A stretch of DNA of 64,000 nucleotides from Hygrophila difformis. Lineage: Eukaryota; Streptophyta; Magnoliopsida; Lamiales; Acanthaceae. The position numbers and the translations under genes are program-made. The stretch is from contig JAOANR010000002.1 in the NCBI GenBank assembly GCA_030278955.1, positions 14,220,238 through 14,284,237 on the forward strand, in the 5' to 3' direction. Each line of letters begins with the position of its first letter. The stretch's first letter is position 1. Of this stretch, positions 1 to 10,741 are shown piece after piece. The notes under the pieces were generated by a model. That model was given only the letters and a program-made list of their open reading frames with translations, had not been told where the DNA came from and searched no databases.

Positions 1-1479
1 TAGATAATTGTGTCTAGATTATGCCTACAAAATTTCACGAGTTTTGGTGTTCATTTGATATGTCAAACGGCCAAGTTTCTAGAACTGTTTTGAATTCGTT
101 TTAAGGGCCATGAGTATGCAGTGAGTTGCACTCGATTTTTGAGTACCAAGAATTCATTATTTCCAAAAACTTAAAACATGAAAGTTGTTCCTTAATGTGT
201 CGTGTGGTTACTATAAAAATTTCACATCGATTGGTTTTGAAATGAATTTTTAATCGGCGTTGCACGAACCTGTGACGAAAACAGTTTTTAAGACATGAAT
301 TATTCTTTGCAATAAACTCAAATTTCAACTCACTTCGGAACCTTATTTCCAAAAACTTAAAACATGAAAGTTGTTCGTGTGTGTGTTTTTGAATTACTGT
401 AAAAATTTCAGAATTTTTGGAGAAAGGACGAATTTTAAATTAAGAAAGGCGTAAACTGCCTCGAATAGGATTTCTCGAACTTGAGAAAACTCGAACCATG
501 AAAACGCGATATCAATCATTTGATAACTTTGAAATACGAACTTTCGAAAAATCCCGTTCACTAGGCTGAGCCGATCTTCATACTATCATTATCTTTGAGA
601 CTGCCTCGTTAGTGGTCTCCTTACTATCTGAGATTGCCTCGTTAGTGATCTCGCGCGCTGTATTTGTGGATCGCCTCGTTAGTGGTCCTACTATCTTTGT
701 GGATCGCCTCGTTAGTGGTCCTACTATCTTTGAGACTGCCTCGTTAGTGGTCTCCCATTGTTTGGACTGCCTCGTTAGTGGTCCTATGTTGAGATTGCCT
801 CGTTAGTGATCTCCCGGTATGGTGTCCTCTTCTTAGTTTACGGGATGAAAAGTAAAAGACTCGTGTGAGTGTTTCATTATGCTTAAATCGTATTTATCCT
901 GTCTTTAATTATGCATTTAAAATTTACGCATCTTAATTTATGCTTTAAATTTCGCTTTTTTTTTAAATTAAGTTCTTTAATCGTGATCTTCCGCTGCAAA
1001 TAAATCATGTATTTTTAAATTCCCGTACGGTAAGCGAAATCTTTAGTTTAAACACTTGTAACCCCTTTTATTTGTAGTTAGGGATTAACTTACTCAGTAT
1101 ATTTTTATACTGACAACCGTTGTCATTTCTTTTTCAGAGTACGTCGAGGTGACGCATTGCATATGCACTTGGGGGAAATCATAATGGACATTTTAAATTT
1201 CTGCATCGTACTGTTTTTACCGGGTCTGTTAAACACGAGGATTTGGCCATGTTGGCCGTGATTTTACTTTCCGCTGCACTTACTTCATTTATTTTCCGCA
1301 CGTGATAATTTCTACTATCGTACTAAGTATTATAAATTTCCGGACTAAACCTTGAAATGTTTTAAATTTTTTCCATACCCGCAAGCCTTGCGTTTCCTTA
1401 GCGAGCTCGGGAAGCCGTGTCTTGCTAGGAAATGCGGCGGTGACATCCCGGCCTGGGTTATCAAATCCGGGGTGTTACA
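1..1479 (+). repeat. 5' LTR of element I (3' portion only)
   Basis: Ends in TGTTACA directly before the primer site and matches the 3' part of the LTR at 5833-8591. It holds a seven-unit hairpin array (597-820) and a predicted 3' splice acceptor with a CTGAC branch-point motif at 1110-1114 and TTTTTCAG ending at 1137. Everything upstream of about 38% of the LTR length from its start to this point, including the promoter, is outside the window. Confidence 0.92.
597..820 (+). repeat. Seven tandem hairpin units with constant loop and covarying stems
   Basis: The 13-base core TGCCTCGTTAGTG (first base C in two units) occurs seven times. Each copy is flanked by short complementary arms: GAGAC/GTCTC (twice), GAGAT/ATCTC (twice), GGAT/GTCC (twice, with a G-U pair) and GGAC/GTCC (once). 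The arms change together while the loop stays fixed, as expected for an RNA stem-loop under selection. The array is transcribed if the LTR transcript starts in the usual place. It recurs in the 3' LTR. Confidence 0.85.
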
Positions 1480-1482
1480 AGT

Positions 1483-1494
1483 TGGTATCAGAGC
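1483..1494 (+). promoter_or_regulatory. Primer binding site, tRNA-iMet
   Basis: TGGTATCAGAGC lies three bases after the LTR end. It is the usual plant complement of the 3' end of initiator-Met tRNA, which primes minus-strand DNA synthesis. Confidence 0.93.
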
Positions 1495-1817
1495 CCGGAA
1501 AATTTTTAAAGCTACTACTATTACTTTAAACCATTATTTTTAAGCCAAAGTGTTATTTCTTTTAAAATTATTTATTTGACTACTAGTATTATTTTTAGCC
1601 CAAAAATCTATAATCCTTTCTGCATAGCCCAAAATCTTAGCCAAAGAAATATTAAATTTTGGCCCACTATAGAGGCCCAACCTTTAACAATTTATTTTAA
1701 ACTAAATTTTTTATGGGGAAGGGACTTGCACTTGCATGTTGCATATAGATTTAAATTTGTGCATACCTTAACCTGGCCTGAAAAATGTCTAACTCTAACC
1801 TACCTTGTTAACAATAG

Positions 1818-2338
1818 ATGGCTTCCCCAAACGTGAACATGATCAACCTACTAATGAGGTTGATTGAAGCCTACCTCGAATCTCCTCAAAACGTGAACAA
1901 CTTCAGACTAAGGGTAGAGCAAATGGAAGCTAACTTGGGCCACCTAACTAATCTGGGCCAAGCAGGACATCAAGATATAACCCAACTCCAAATCCAAATC
2001 AACGAACTCCAGACCCACGAGACTGAGCTTCGGACCCAAATTGACGACGTAGAGACCCAAGCAGGGGTCTTGGGACATCAACTGCATCACCTGAAGGATG
2101 ATCTGCTTCCACCTGCCCACTCAACCCAGGAACTCCTCCTGTAACTAGCCTCGTTATTGACCCCGCCGCTGTCCCTGCAGCCGTCCAAACCCCAGTTGCT
2201 ATCATTGATCCTGCTCCTGTTGCTGGGCCCAGTTGGCCAGCCAGCCCAGTGTTCCATGGGCCCCTTGGCACGGGCACCATCGAGGAATCAAGCGATGAGG
2301 ATGATCCCATCAAGGCCGAGCATGCCCACTCGTTTTAG
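1818..2338 (+). pseudogene. ORF0, coiled-coil protein upstream of the gag slot (frameshifted)
   Basis: The start MASPNVNMINLLMRLIEAYL follows a TAG-ATG context shared with the other ORF0 copies. The first 108 codons are helical and heptad-like (Leu, Gln, Glu rich). The frame then hits TAA at 2142-2144, but a shifted frame runs on to TAG at 2336-2338 and encodes a Pro/Ala-rich stretch and the tail motif FHGPLGTG plus SSDEDDP. That tail is also found in the 199-codon ORF0 of element III, so one frameshift lies at about 2100-2144. Function is unknown. Its place between primer site and gag, and its presence in four elements here, suggest a conserved accessory protein or gag-like helper. No nucleic-acid-binding motif is visible. 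Confidence 0.7.
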
Positions 2339-3123
2339 ATCTAGTGATCCAGCTACGCATTATTAGTATACTTTCCCTTCCATACTATTAGCAGCGCACC
2401 TATTTCTATTTCGAATGCTTGTAAACCAAAATTCTTGAGTAATAAAAATACAAGCCTATTTAAATTTATTCCATGCATTTTATTTAGTTCTTCAACTACC
2501 ATAACCAAAGAGGGGAACCTACATCCTGAAGAAAAAAAAAAAAACGAACAGATTACTGAAAAAAAAAATAATAATAATAATAATAATAAAATAAAAATAA
2601 ATATAATAGAAATAATAATAATAAAAATAATAATAAAATATATACAAATACGTAAATATGTACATATAAGAATAAATAAATAAACCTATGCAAGAAAAAC
2701 ACCCTGATAACTTGTTACCTATTGAAGGACTAATCTTCACTCAATAGAAATTTTCCCCTTAAGAGCAACTATATACACTCTACATATAAACTCTAATCCC
2801 GTGTACCTTATCGCGCTAATTTAACCAAGCGATTTAGTCAAGCAACGGCGTAGGTATTGTTGGGCAATCCACACACATGCAGACACGATAGGAAGGTAAT
2901 AGTAAATCCAGAACATCTCAAACCATAAAATGGACAGAACAATTAAACCATGGTTCTGAAACAGCAGCACACAACCAACACATGTCAAACACCTAACTAA
3001 GCAATAACATAACGAAAATATAAATCACAAACACCAGGCAACAGCAACGTCCTCATAAGGAGGAACCTAAACAAAGTACGCCTAAACGCAAAACCTAAAC
3101 GAAAACGAAACCAAAGGGAGACA
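2339..3123. other. Spacer with (AAT)n and poly-A tracts
   Basis: AT-rich non-coding stretch between ORF0 and the 3' end of the antisense gene. It holds a poly-A run (about 2529-2541) and an AAT/AAAT simple repeat at about 2560-2660. The small frames here are products of the simple repeat. For the antisense gene it would be 3'UTR and terminator territory. Confidence 0.7.
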
Positions 3124-4458
3124 TCACTGATCGGGAGGCGGGAACTGTCGCCGCATGAAGTTGTCCATCTGCCGCACATAGGCGTACATGTCGGACATGG
3201 TGGCCTGCTGCTGAGCCTGCCTCGTAGCAAACGAGTCCATGCGGGTCTGATAGAGGTCCAACCTAGCGTCGAGGGCGTCATAACGAGCCTGCCCAGCTGC
3301 AAACCCGGCGTCCATACTGACCCGCATCTCCTGCATCATCTGCAGCATCTGAATCATCTCCTGCCCCTGAGGTGCCACGGCAGGAGGTGCCCCAGCAGGA
3401 GGTGGAACTACTGGAGGAGGGGGTGGCTGCTCAAGTGGTACAACGAGAATCAGGCCGCCGTCATCAGGCTGCGGGCGAAGTACAGCACGGGGAGCCCCAC
3501 GACGTAAGGCGCTACGCCGCTCAGCATAAGAGGGAATACGGTAGCAACGGCCAGGTGCTAGGTCGTACGGGTCTGTGTCCGGTGTAGTGCGAATCCCCTG
3601 TGCCGCGCACAACCCACAGATGAGGTGAACATGGGTAATCACCCTACTCCCTCGTCCTCTGCGCATACCCCGCAAGTTGTCCTCGATGCAAGCCCCTACA
3701 TTCACCCTACCATCCCGCGCGATGAAGCAAATGGTCTCGTAGACGTGATCCAAGACAATGTGGCTACGGGACATCGGCCGGACACGCCCGAACCATAGCT
3801 GAGCAAGCTCTCGCCAAGGGGAGTCCATCGACGTCAAACGAAGCTCATGACTGTGCTCGAACTGAGGAGGCACTAGGGTGCATAAGGTGTTCCACGCAGG
3901 AGCAAGAACGCGCCCCTCAGGCTGGGGCCGGAACACGCCATCGTCGGGCAAGCCAAAATAGACGTTGATCGCACGAGCACTGAAGTCGAGATAGCGACCA
4001 CGGACCCATACCCGGGATAGATTGTCACCCTCCCCGAGACCGCCAATGTTGGCAATAACCTCCATAGCCAAATAACCGGAGGCGACGCCCTCGGGGTGAC
4101 GTGCCAGACCAGTCCACTGTAAATACTCCAAGACCGCACTGACCCTGTCATCGCCCATATGAAGAGGATATATGCCTCTCTCAGGGACGTAAGCCCTGTT
4201 TCGACGAAGCTCGTCGAAATAAAAGTCCTGGGCAGCCTTCGTCCTAAACCGGAACCTGTCATGCCGGTGAGGACGTACCTCGTCCGGGAGGCCCGTGAGA
4301 CGCGGGCCCCTCTGCGCCTCATCCTCCTCTGACTCGCTCTCGTCGAAATCCGGCATCGCCGGAGCAGCATGACTGGGGCCAGCCTCATCAGCAACCCGTC
4401 TCCTAGTCCTCGGAGGACACATGAGAGACGCCAAAACGACCCACAAAAAGAGCAACAT
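3124..4458 (-). CDS. Antisense gene of element I: Transposase_32-like plant transposon protein, intact
   Basis: An intact 444-codon frame opposite to the retrotransposon. I start it at the ATG right after a predicted splice acceptor; an upstream in-frame ATG at 4473 would be intronic. N-terminus: a hydrophobic stretch (MLLFLWVVLASLM), then Arg-rich, then acidic Ser/Asp/Glu (about residues 35-55). Middle (about 70-310): motifs AQDFYFDELR, RAYVPERGI, FSARAINVYFGLPDDG, SRSHIVLDHVYETICFIA and LICGLCAAQGI, in the order I recall for the 'putative plant transposon protein' (Transposase_32) family. Then a Pro-rich linker and a C-terminal Met/Gln/Ala helix likely to form a coiled coil. No DDE catalytic triad is evident, so enzyme activity should not be assumed. 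The copy in element III (21339-22673) is exactly the same length with many synonymous differences, implying past purifying selection. Confidence 0.8.
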   Translation of the reverse strand: MLLFLWVVLASLMCPPRTRRRVADEAGPSHAAPAMPDFDESESEEDEAQRGPRLTGLPDEVRPHRHDRFRFRTKAAQDFYFDELRRNRAYVPERGIYPLHMGDDRVSAVLEYLQWTGLARHPEGVASGYLAMEVIANIGGLGEGDNLSRVWVRGRYLDFSARAINVYFGLPDDGVFRPQPEGRVLAPAWNTLCTLVPPQFEHSHELRLTSMDSPWRELAQLWFGRVRPMSRSHIVLDHVYETICFIARDGRVNVGACIEDNLRGMRRGRGSRVITHVHLICGLCAAQGIRTTPDTDPYDLAPGRCYRIPSYAERRSALRRGAPRAVLRPQPDDGGLILVVPLEQPPPPPVVPPPAGAPPAVAPQGQEMIQMLQMMQEMRVSMDAGFAAGQARYDALDARLDLYQTRMDSFATRQAQQQATMSDMYAYVRQMDNFMRRQFPPPDQ

Positions 4459-4459
4459 C

Positions 4460-5081
4460 CTGCAAGTTACCAAACACCGATTATAAGGCTAAGTCCCACA
4501 CAGAAGTCAAGCGAAAATACGAAAAGGGCATTAATATATATTTCCAACGCGAATGTACCGTAAGAACAACAAATCCTACCGTTTACTAAGACCAACCAGG
4601 AGGTAACCTAGACAAAGGATATGCTCAAACTAGTGCCTAAACCCTTTGTGGCATTTCGTCGAACACGTTATGTGGACAATAAACCAAAACCTAAGTTACT
4701 AACAACACACGGAAATCGCCCACAGAATGAAACAATCATTCTAATAACAATACGGCAAATCCTACAGCACCAAACAACGGGGGAACGAACTAATAATCCC
4801 ACCCCAATAGCAACCAAGTATCAATAACTTCATAGCCTTTCTAAGGATTCGAATTCAACAAGAATTTGCCAAAAACATAAACACACTATAACATAAACAT
4901 AGGCAAGGCAACAAGAGTAACAACAATTGCCACATACACTTGCTAAATTGCACAAATCAAGCCTAAAAATCATAAACCCCCAATTTTTGTACACAAACCC
5001 TAATTTTCTAAATCTCTTCACAAATCGAATCATTCAAAACATAAAAGTTGAAATTAGTAAGTGGGTTTAGTAGAATCGTAC
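4460..5081 (-). other. Predicted 5'UTR intron of the antisense gene (element I)
   Basis: On the minus strand CATCCAG|GTACGA (donor at 5081) and AACTTGCAG|GATG (acceptor at 4460) bound an AT-rich 622-nt segment ending one base before the start codon. Element III has a homologous 627-nt intron in the same place. In the sense retrotransposon RNA the splice signals are reversed, which would let the intron survive retrotransposition. Confidence 0.72.
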
Positions 5082-5300
5082 CTGGATGAGTGAAATTGAA
5101 GTCGAAATCGAGCAAACAGGAAGGTAACTCGCCGGATTTAGAGAGAATTGGGGGTGTGTTCTCGGATGGGAAATGGGGGAAGTGGCTCGCGCGGAGCGCG
5201 AGCCCTATTTTCTCGAACAGAGGGTGCCGCGCGCTCCCCGCGCGCCAACGCGCGGGACCCGGGTGGAGTTTTATCTTTCCTGTTCTGCTCAATCTCTTTC
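5082..5300 (-). promoter_or_regulatory. Leader exon and CGCGCG-rich putative promoter of the antisense gene
   Basis: Upstream of the intron is a C/T-rich leader (to about 5160), then a block of GCGCG motifs at about 5185-5265. Element III has the same arrangement at 23302-23510, and LTR U3 regions in this window carry similar GCGCGC blocks before their TATA boxes. No TATA box was seen. Promoter function is inferred. Confidence 0.5.
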
Positions 5301-5530
5301 GCTATACGCTCCTCACTGAACCCGGGCATACATTGACAGAGGAATACGTCGACATGGAGCATCACCTGGCATTATTCCGGGCAAGGACAGCGGAATTGCC
5401 TCACGCCCTCCTTTCGCAGGACTACAGGAACCCCGGGACGTAAATACCTAGGGACCCTGAGAAATCCCGTAGGGAAATGAGAACGGCGTGTTAACTAACG
5501 TCCCCACCACCGTTTGCTCGTAACCACAAT
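5301..5530 (+). other. Unassigned spacer between antisense promoter and pol remnant
   Basis: About 230 bp unlike the other elements here. The plus-strand frame (5090-5443) crossing it has no recognisable domain. It may be captured sequence or decayed pol. Confidence 0.35.
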
Positions 5531-5814
5531 GTGTTCCACGACCCCCAACTAAAGAAGTATGTGCCCGACACGTCGCATGTACTCCAACCGGACATAATCG
5601 AATTGGATGATGACTTGACCTATGAAGAAACCCCGGTGAAAATACTCGACTACAAGGAAAGGGTGACAAGGAATAAAACTGTAAGGATGGTCAAGGTCTT
5701 GTGGTCCAACCACGAGACGGAAACGGCGACCTGGGAATTGGAAGCCGACATGAGGCAACGTTACCCTACCCTCTTCCAAGACGACCCGACCACAGTTATG
5801 GGGACATAACTGTA
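5531..5814 (+). pseudogene. Integrase C-terminus and chromodomain remnant (element I)
   Basis: The frame starts at the FH.PQLKKYVPD segment of a Tekay/Del integrase and runs through LQPDIIELDDDLTYEE to a chromodomain, with [18 protein letters not shown] and the terminal MRQRYPTLFQ. In chromoviruses this domain directs integration into heterochromatin. The catalytic integrase core, RNaseH and RT are missing upstream, so this is a 3' remnant. Its C-terminal frame is intact and more diverged from the Tekay copies at the right than those are from each other. Confidence 0.85.
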
Positions 5815-5832
5815 TTCTTAAGGGCGGGAGGA

Positions 5833-8591
5833 TGTAACACCCGAGGAAAAAACAAATTCAAATTGTTTTGAACTACGTCATGACTTGATCCCTTCACAGG
5901 GTACGTAGGCAGCTTAGAACTAATTTCTAAGTTCAGTCACGAAATAAATCACAAAATACATCACGAATTAGATCACAAGGACGATAGGAGATGTTGGAAC
6001 CAATTTAGACTAGGCTAAGTAGGACCCGGAAATGTTGCGAGCGATAAGCCGGACTTGTAACAAGATTAAGGAGAAGATTCCGCAACGAAGACGACCCAGG
6101 GAATCGAGCTAACACGTAGAAAACCGATAGGGGAAAGCGAGGGAAGACCCGACGGAACACGCGGACCGCCGAACCGGCCGGTCCGGCCGGCCCGCGCTGC
6201 CCGCGCGCCGCCGCCCGCGCGGCCAAGGGCGTTGCGCCCCCAGGGAAGGTCGCGCGTGCTCCGCGCGCACAAAGGCCTATGTGCGCGCCACCAGCGCGCC
6301 AGAGGTGCAGGAGGTGTAAACTTTCCTTCCATGGCGATTTTCTTGCCAAAAATTCGACCTCCATCAATGGCAAGTCGATCACAACAATGGGGAAGGGCAT
6401 AAATCAGATTTGGGGCGCCCCTCCCCCTCACTCTCAGAAAACCTAACCCTAAACACCTCCAAAACTCCTCTCCAAGTCGAAACCTCTCCGAACTCACTTT
6501 CCGGCAAGAATTCCGGCGACGGCAAGGCGAAAGGAACCAAGCCCTGCCCTCTAGACTCTTGGTAAGCTATTGTACAAAGTTTCAATTCGTCCATAAGTCT
6601 CAGAAACTCGAATTCTAACACTATTTCCTTACTACGATTCTCCGTCGGAAAACGAACAAAAAGCGATCGGAGAAGTTGGCCGTTCGTCGTGACCCTAGGA
6701 CGTCCGGAAACCCAATCCAGCGACCCTATCAGCATCCTAAGTAAGTTAAAACCTTACTCACAAATTTTGGTGGTTTTTTGTTGTTTAAATCTCGAGATAT
6801 AGGCTTGTAACAAAAATCGGTTTTCAAAAACCCTATTTTCGTCCAATTTTAAAGACTCGCCAAAAACTCGACCTCCGGGAATTCAAACCGAAAACCTTTC
6901 AACATAAAAGTTGTTCCTAACACCTTTATCTATCTTGTGGCCAAATTTCAGCCATTGACATTAAGTTTTGCTATCCCAATTTTCGCCATGAACTTTCTGT
7001 ATCGAACCGAACAATTTAATTATGTGACAGATTCCTTCATTCAACTTGATGCATGTTTTTCACCCATTTTTCAAATGATTTAACTTTGCATTTCTAAACA
7101 AAAGTTGTAGATAATTGTGTCTAGATTATGCCTACAAAATTTCACGAGTTTTGGTGTTCATTTGATATGTCAAACGGCCAAGTTTTTAGAACTGTTTTGA
7201 ATTCGTTTTAAGGGCCATGAGTATGCAGTGAGTTGCACTCGATTTTTGAGTACCAAGAATTCATTATTTCCAAAAACTTAAAACATGAAAGTTGTTCCTT
7301 AATGTGTCGTGTAGTTACTGTAAAAATTTCACATCGATTGGTTTTGAAATGAATTTTTAATCGGCGTTGCACGAACCTGTGACGAAAACAGTTTTTAAGA
7401 CATGAATTATTCTTTGCAATAAACTCAAATTTCAACTCACTTCGGAACCTTATTTCCAAAAACTTAAAACATGAAAGTTGTTCGTGTGTGTGTTTTTGAA
7501 TTACTGTAAAAATTTCAGAATTTTTGGAGAAAGGACGAATTTTAAATTAAGAAAGGCGTAAACTGCCTCGAATAGGATTTTTCGAACTTGAGAAAACTCG
7601 AACCATGAAAACGCGATATCAATCATTTGATAACTTTGAAATACGAACTTTCGAAAAATCCCGTTCACTAGGCTGAGTCGATCTTCATACTATCATTATC
7701 TTTGAGACTGCCTCGTTAGTGGTCTCCTTACTATCTGAGATTGCCTCGTTAGTGATCTCGCGCGCTGTATTTGTGGATCGCCTCGTTAGTGGTCCTACTA
7801 TCTTTGTGGATCGCCTCGTTAGTGGTCCTACTATCTTTGAGACTGCCTCGTTAGTGGTCTCCCATTGTTTGGACTGCCTCGTTAGTGGTCCTATGTTGAG
7901 ATTGCCTCGTTAGTGATCTCCCGGTATGGTGTCCTCTTCTTAGTTTACGGGATGAAAAGTAAAAGACTCGTGTGAGTGTTTCATTATGCTTAAATCGTAT
8001 TTATCCTGTCTTTAATTATGCATTTAAAATTTACGCATCTTAATTTATGCTTTAAATTTCGCTTTTTTTTTTTTTAAAATTAAGTTCTTTAATCGTGATC
8101 TTCCGCTGCAAATAAATCATGTATTTTTAAATTCCCGTACGGTAAGCGAAATCTTTAGTTTAAACACTTGTAACCCCTTTTATTTGTAGTTAGGGATTAA
8201 CTTACTCAGTATATTTTTATACTGACAACCGTTGTCATTTCCTTTTTCAGAGTACGTCGAGTGACGCATTGCATATGCACTTGGGGGAAATCATAATGGA
8301 CATTTTAAATTTCTGCATCGTACTGTTTTTACCGGGTCTGTTAAACCCGAGGATTTGGCCATGTTGGCCGTGATTTTACTTTCCGCTGCACTTACTTCAT
8401 TTATTTTCCGCACGTGATAATTTCTACTATCGTACTAAGTATTATAAATTTCCGGACTAAACCTTGAAATGTTTTAAATTTTTTCCATACCCGCAAGCCT
8501 TGCGTTTCCTTAGCGAGCTCGGGAAGCCGTGTCTTGCTAGGAAATGCGGCGGTGACATCCCGGCCTGGGTTATCAAATACGGGGTGTTACA
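5833..8591 (+). repeat. 3' LTR of element I
   Basis: A 2759-bp LTR from TGTAACACCCGAGG to GTGTTACA, directly after the purine-rich tract AAGGGCGGGAGGA (5820-5832). U3 holds a very GC-rich CGCGC block (6170-6300) and a weak CATAAATC TATA-like site near 6396. Predicted splice donors: GGTAAGCTAT (6561) and GTAAGTT (6741). The predicted acceptor, with CTGAC branch point and TTTTTCAG, ends at 8250. The hairpin array is repeated at 7704-7927. Confidence 0.93.
7704..7927 (+). repeat. Hairpin array, 3' LTR copy
   Basis: Second copy of the seven-unit array at 597-820, with the same loop core and arm pairs. An RNA from this element could carry it at one or both ends, depending on where the R region lies. 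Confidence 0.85.
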
Positions 8592-8940
8592 CTATGTTCT
8601 CATACGCATGAATACCACGGTTAGCCGACTTTTGTAGCAAATTCTATTTGTTTTTCGCCGCTTTGGGTTGTGGGGATTACTTCCTAGCCCCAGTGGGAGT
8701 AGTGACTAGCGTTATAGGTCGTTGGGCGGCCGGTAGGTTGCCACGAGTAAGTTAGTTTGGGGGTTTGAAAAAGAAATAATGCGATTCATATTAGTAGCAG
8801 CGGTGAAAGAATGGCCTGTACCAACTTCGCAAACCGAGATAAGAACTTTACACGGTTCAACAGTCTACTATATGAGAGTCGTCAAAGACTTCCCAAAAAT
8901 TGCGAAACTACGATCATAAAAATTTAAAAATGAAAATACA

Positions 8941-8964
8941 TATATATATATATATATATATATA
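8941..8964 (+). repeat. (TA)n microsatellite
   Basis: About 12 TA units; the paralogous site at 16232-16249 has about 9, a length polymorphism between the duplicated units. Confidence 0.9.
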
Positions 8965-10702
8965 TGAACATTCGAGTGCAAAACTGCATTCCAAACATTA
9001 AAGAAAAGGCTAACCTCGACACCTGTCCTAACATTGTCCATTTAAAATGATAACTTTAATATTTAAAGTCACGGTTCCAAAATTGGAATGGAAAGTGTGT
9101 TGATAATTAAAACCAAATGAGGAAAATCAACCAACTCTTGATTTAGAGTTAGCCGCAGTTACCTTCGCTCTAAAGATACGAAAACAGCCAGAGTTTTCAA
9201 ATATACATTAACCACGAATGTCTAAAGTATACCTCTACTCAAAAAGAGCTCAACCTGCAACAAAGGTGACGGTTAGAGCTGACTTAGGCATCTCATATCA
9301 CGAAGAAAAAGCCAATCAAGTGGTTGATGCACTAAACTGAAAGTCAAAACACCTGAGTAATACACGAATCTTACTGCCCAAATTAAACATGGGATTAACC
9401 TGGTAAGAGTTGAGTGCGTATACCAAGAGACACCTATTCAACTAACCAATGCCATCACAATTCGACCAACCATTTTTACGAAATCCTAGAAAGACTGTCC
9501 AGTGATGTCAAACTAGAAAGGTCAAGGCGAAAATAGCTCAAGGTGCCTAACCTGTCAAAAGGTCAAGACCGAGCGGAAGAAACCACTTGCATTAGTAAAA
9601 CCACTCGAAGTCCCGGAATGGAAGTGAGATAGCATTTCCATTGATTTTGTCTCAAGATTAATAAAGACACGAGGAGCAACCAATACAATAAGATATGGGC
9701 AATTGTAGATCGAGAATATCGTACGAATGCATGGGATTTCTCAAGATATCGTTTCACATTGAGATCGTCGATTCAGCTCGAATTTCTAGACTAACTTACA
9801 TGAAGCCGATAGTACTAGGATAAACATTAGCATGATATTTCACCCAACAACCAATGAACAAACTGAAAGAACAATCCAGACTCTCGAAGACATGCTAAGA
9901 GCTTGCGTTTAGAATTTCGAGGAAGTTGGGAAAATCATCTACCGCTTGTGGCATTTAGTTAAAACAATAGTCATTCTGCTAACATGGGCATGACCCCGCT
10001 TGAAGCACTATACGGTAGGGAGTGTCGAAATCCGCTTTGCTGGATTAAAGGCTAGAATCCAATTCCGCTTGGACACAACTAATCAATGAGACAACAAATG
10101 TTATCGAGAAGATTTAAGTCAAGCTAAGAGCCGCCCAGGATCGGCAAAAGACATGCGCCGACCATAGAAGTCAAGAGGAAAAATACGAATATGAGATAAT
10201 GTATCACCTACAAAAGGAGTAACGCGATTCGTTAAGCGTGATGAGCTAAGTCCTCATTGCATTGACCAATTGATATAATTATTCAAATTTCCAGAAAAAT
10301 TACCTCGAGTTCATGACATATTTCCTGTATCGCAACTTAAGAATTACTATCATGACTTTAAGAGGGTGATTCTATTAGAGAATATTGAAGTAGAGGAGGA
10401 CCTTACTCATGAAGAGAGACCAGTCAAGATCCTGGATACTAAATAGTGAACAATGCAATGCCAATCTACTTGCATGGTCAAATCCAATGGCCAAACCATG
10501 ACGAGAATGATGTCACGTGGGAAACTGAGGTAGAATTGCATGCCAAATATCTAAAACTATTTCATGAAACCGATTCAGCTATAGGGACATAGCTGTGAAA
10601 ACAAGTGGGGGAGGATATCATAACCCTACAGAGAATAACCTAAGAAAAGTTCTAATTATGTGCAAGTCTTACTTAGTTTAGTCTTGCAATAGTTATTTCA
10701 GT

Positions 10703-10722
10703 AAACTTCGAGGACGAAGTTT
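10703..10722 (+). promoter_or_regulatory. Pre-PPT hairpin, copy A
   Basis: AAACTTCG, loop AGGA, CGAAGTTT: a perfect 8-bp stem 19 bases before the LTR. The polypurine tract follows at about 10728-10741. The Tekay families have a C-G pair where this family has A-T. Confidence 0.8.
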
Positions 10723-10741
10723 GTTTTTAAAGAGGATAGAT

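Larger units (their letters stand above)
1..8591 (+). mobile_element. Element I: non-autonomous Tekay-like LTR retrotransposon with antisense cargo
   Basis: A plus-strand LTR element whose 5' LTR is cut by the window edge. Order: 5' LTR (to 1479), iMet primer site, ORF0 coiled-coil frame, antisense gene, chromodomain remnant, 3' LTR (5833-8591). Base 1 aligns with about 7108 of the 3' LTR, and the LTR copies are nearly identical apart from small indels, so insertion was fairly recent. Gag, protease, RT, RNaseH and the integrase core are absent, so it must have relied on another element's proteins. The sequence just after it (from 8592) matches an uninterrupted stretch near 15885, showing that it landed inside a decayed retroelement. 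The expected 5-bp target duplication is CTATG; its left copy lies outside the window. Confidence 0.9.
8592..10741 (+). pseudogene. Decayed Tekay-like pol, copy A (RNaseH to chromodomain)
   Basis: Closely similar to 15885-17415 plus 28385-28993. Readable pieces include an RT/RNaseH connection (VKEWPVPTSQTEIRTL, near 8800), an integrase segment with [20 protein letters not shown] (9832-9909) followed by TAG at 9910-9912, MGMTPLEALYGRECRNPL near 9990, and the closing AIGT-stop near 10590. Frame breaks are frequent. Element I interrupts its left side. It shares its right LTR with the next unit, giving an internal-LTR-internal-LTR layout. Confidence 0.82.

Noticed and set aside
612..806. 64-codon frame over the LTR hairpin array (and its copy at 7719-7913)
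   Set aside because: It simply reads the repeat units; no start context or domain, and the stem covariation explains the sequence better.
597..820. CRISPR-like array (regular repeats with variable intervals)
   Set aside because: Repeats are 13 bases with matched arms, intervals are not spacers, there are no cas genes, and it lies in a plant LTR.
4369..5443. Plus-strand frames at 4369-4563, 4621-4827 and 5090-5443
   Set aside because: They lie across the intron and leader of the antisense gene and match nothing.
8592..10741. Independent retroelement unrelated to copy B
   Set aside because: It matches 15885-17415 plus 28385-28993 nearly base for base, with shared stops.
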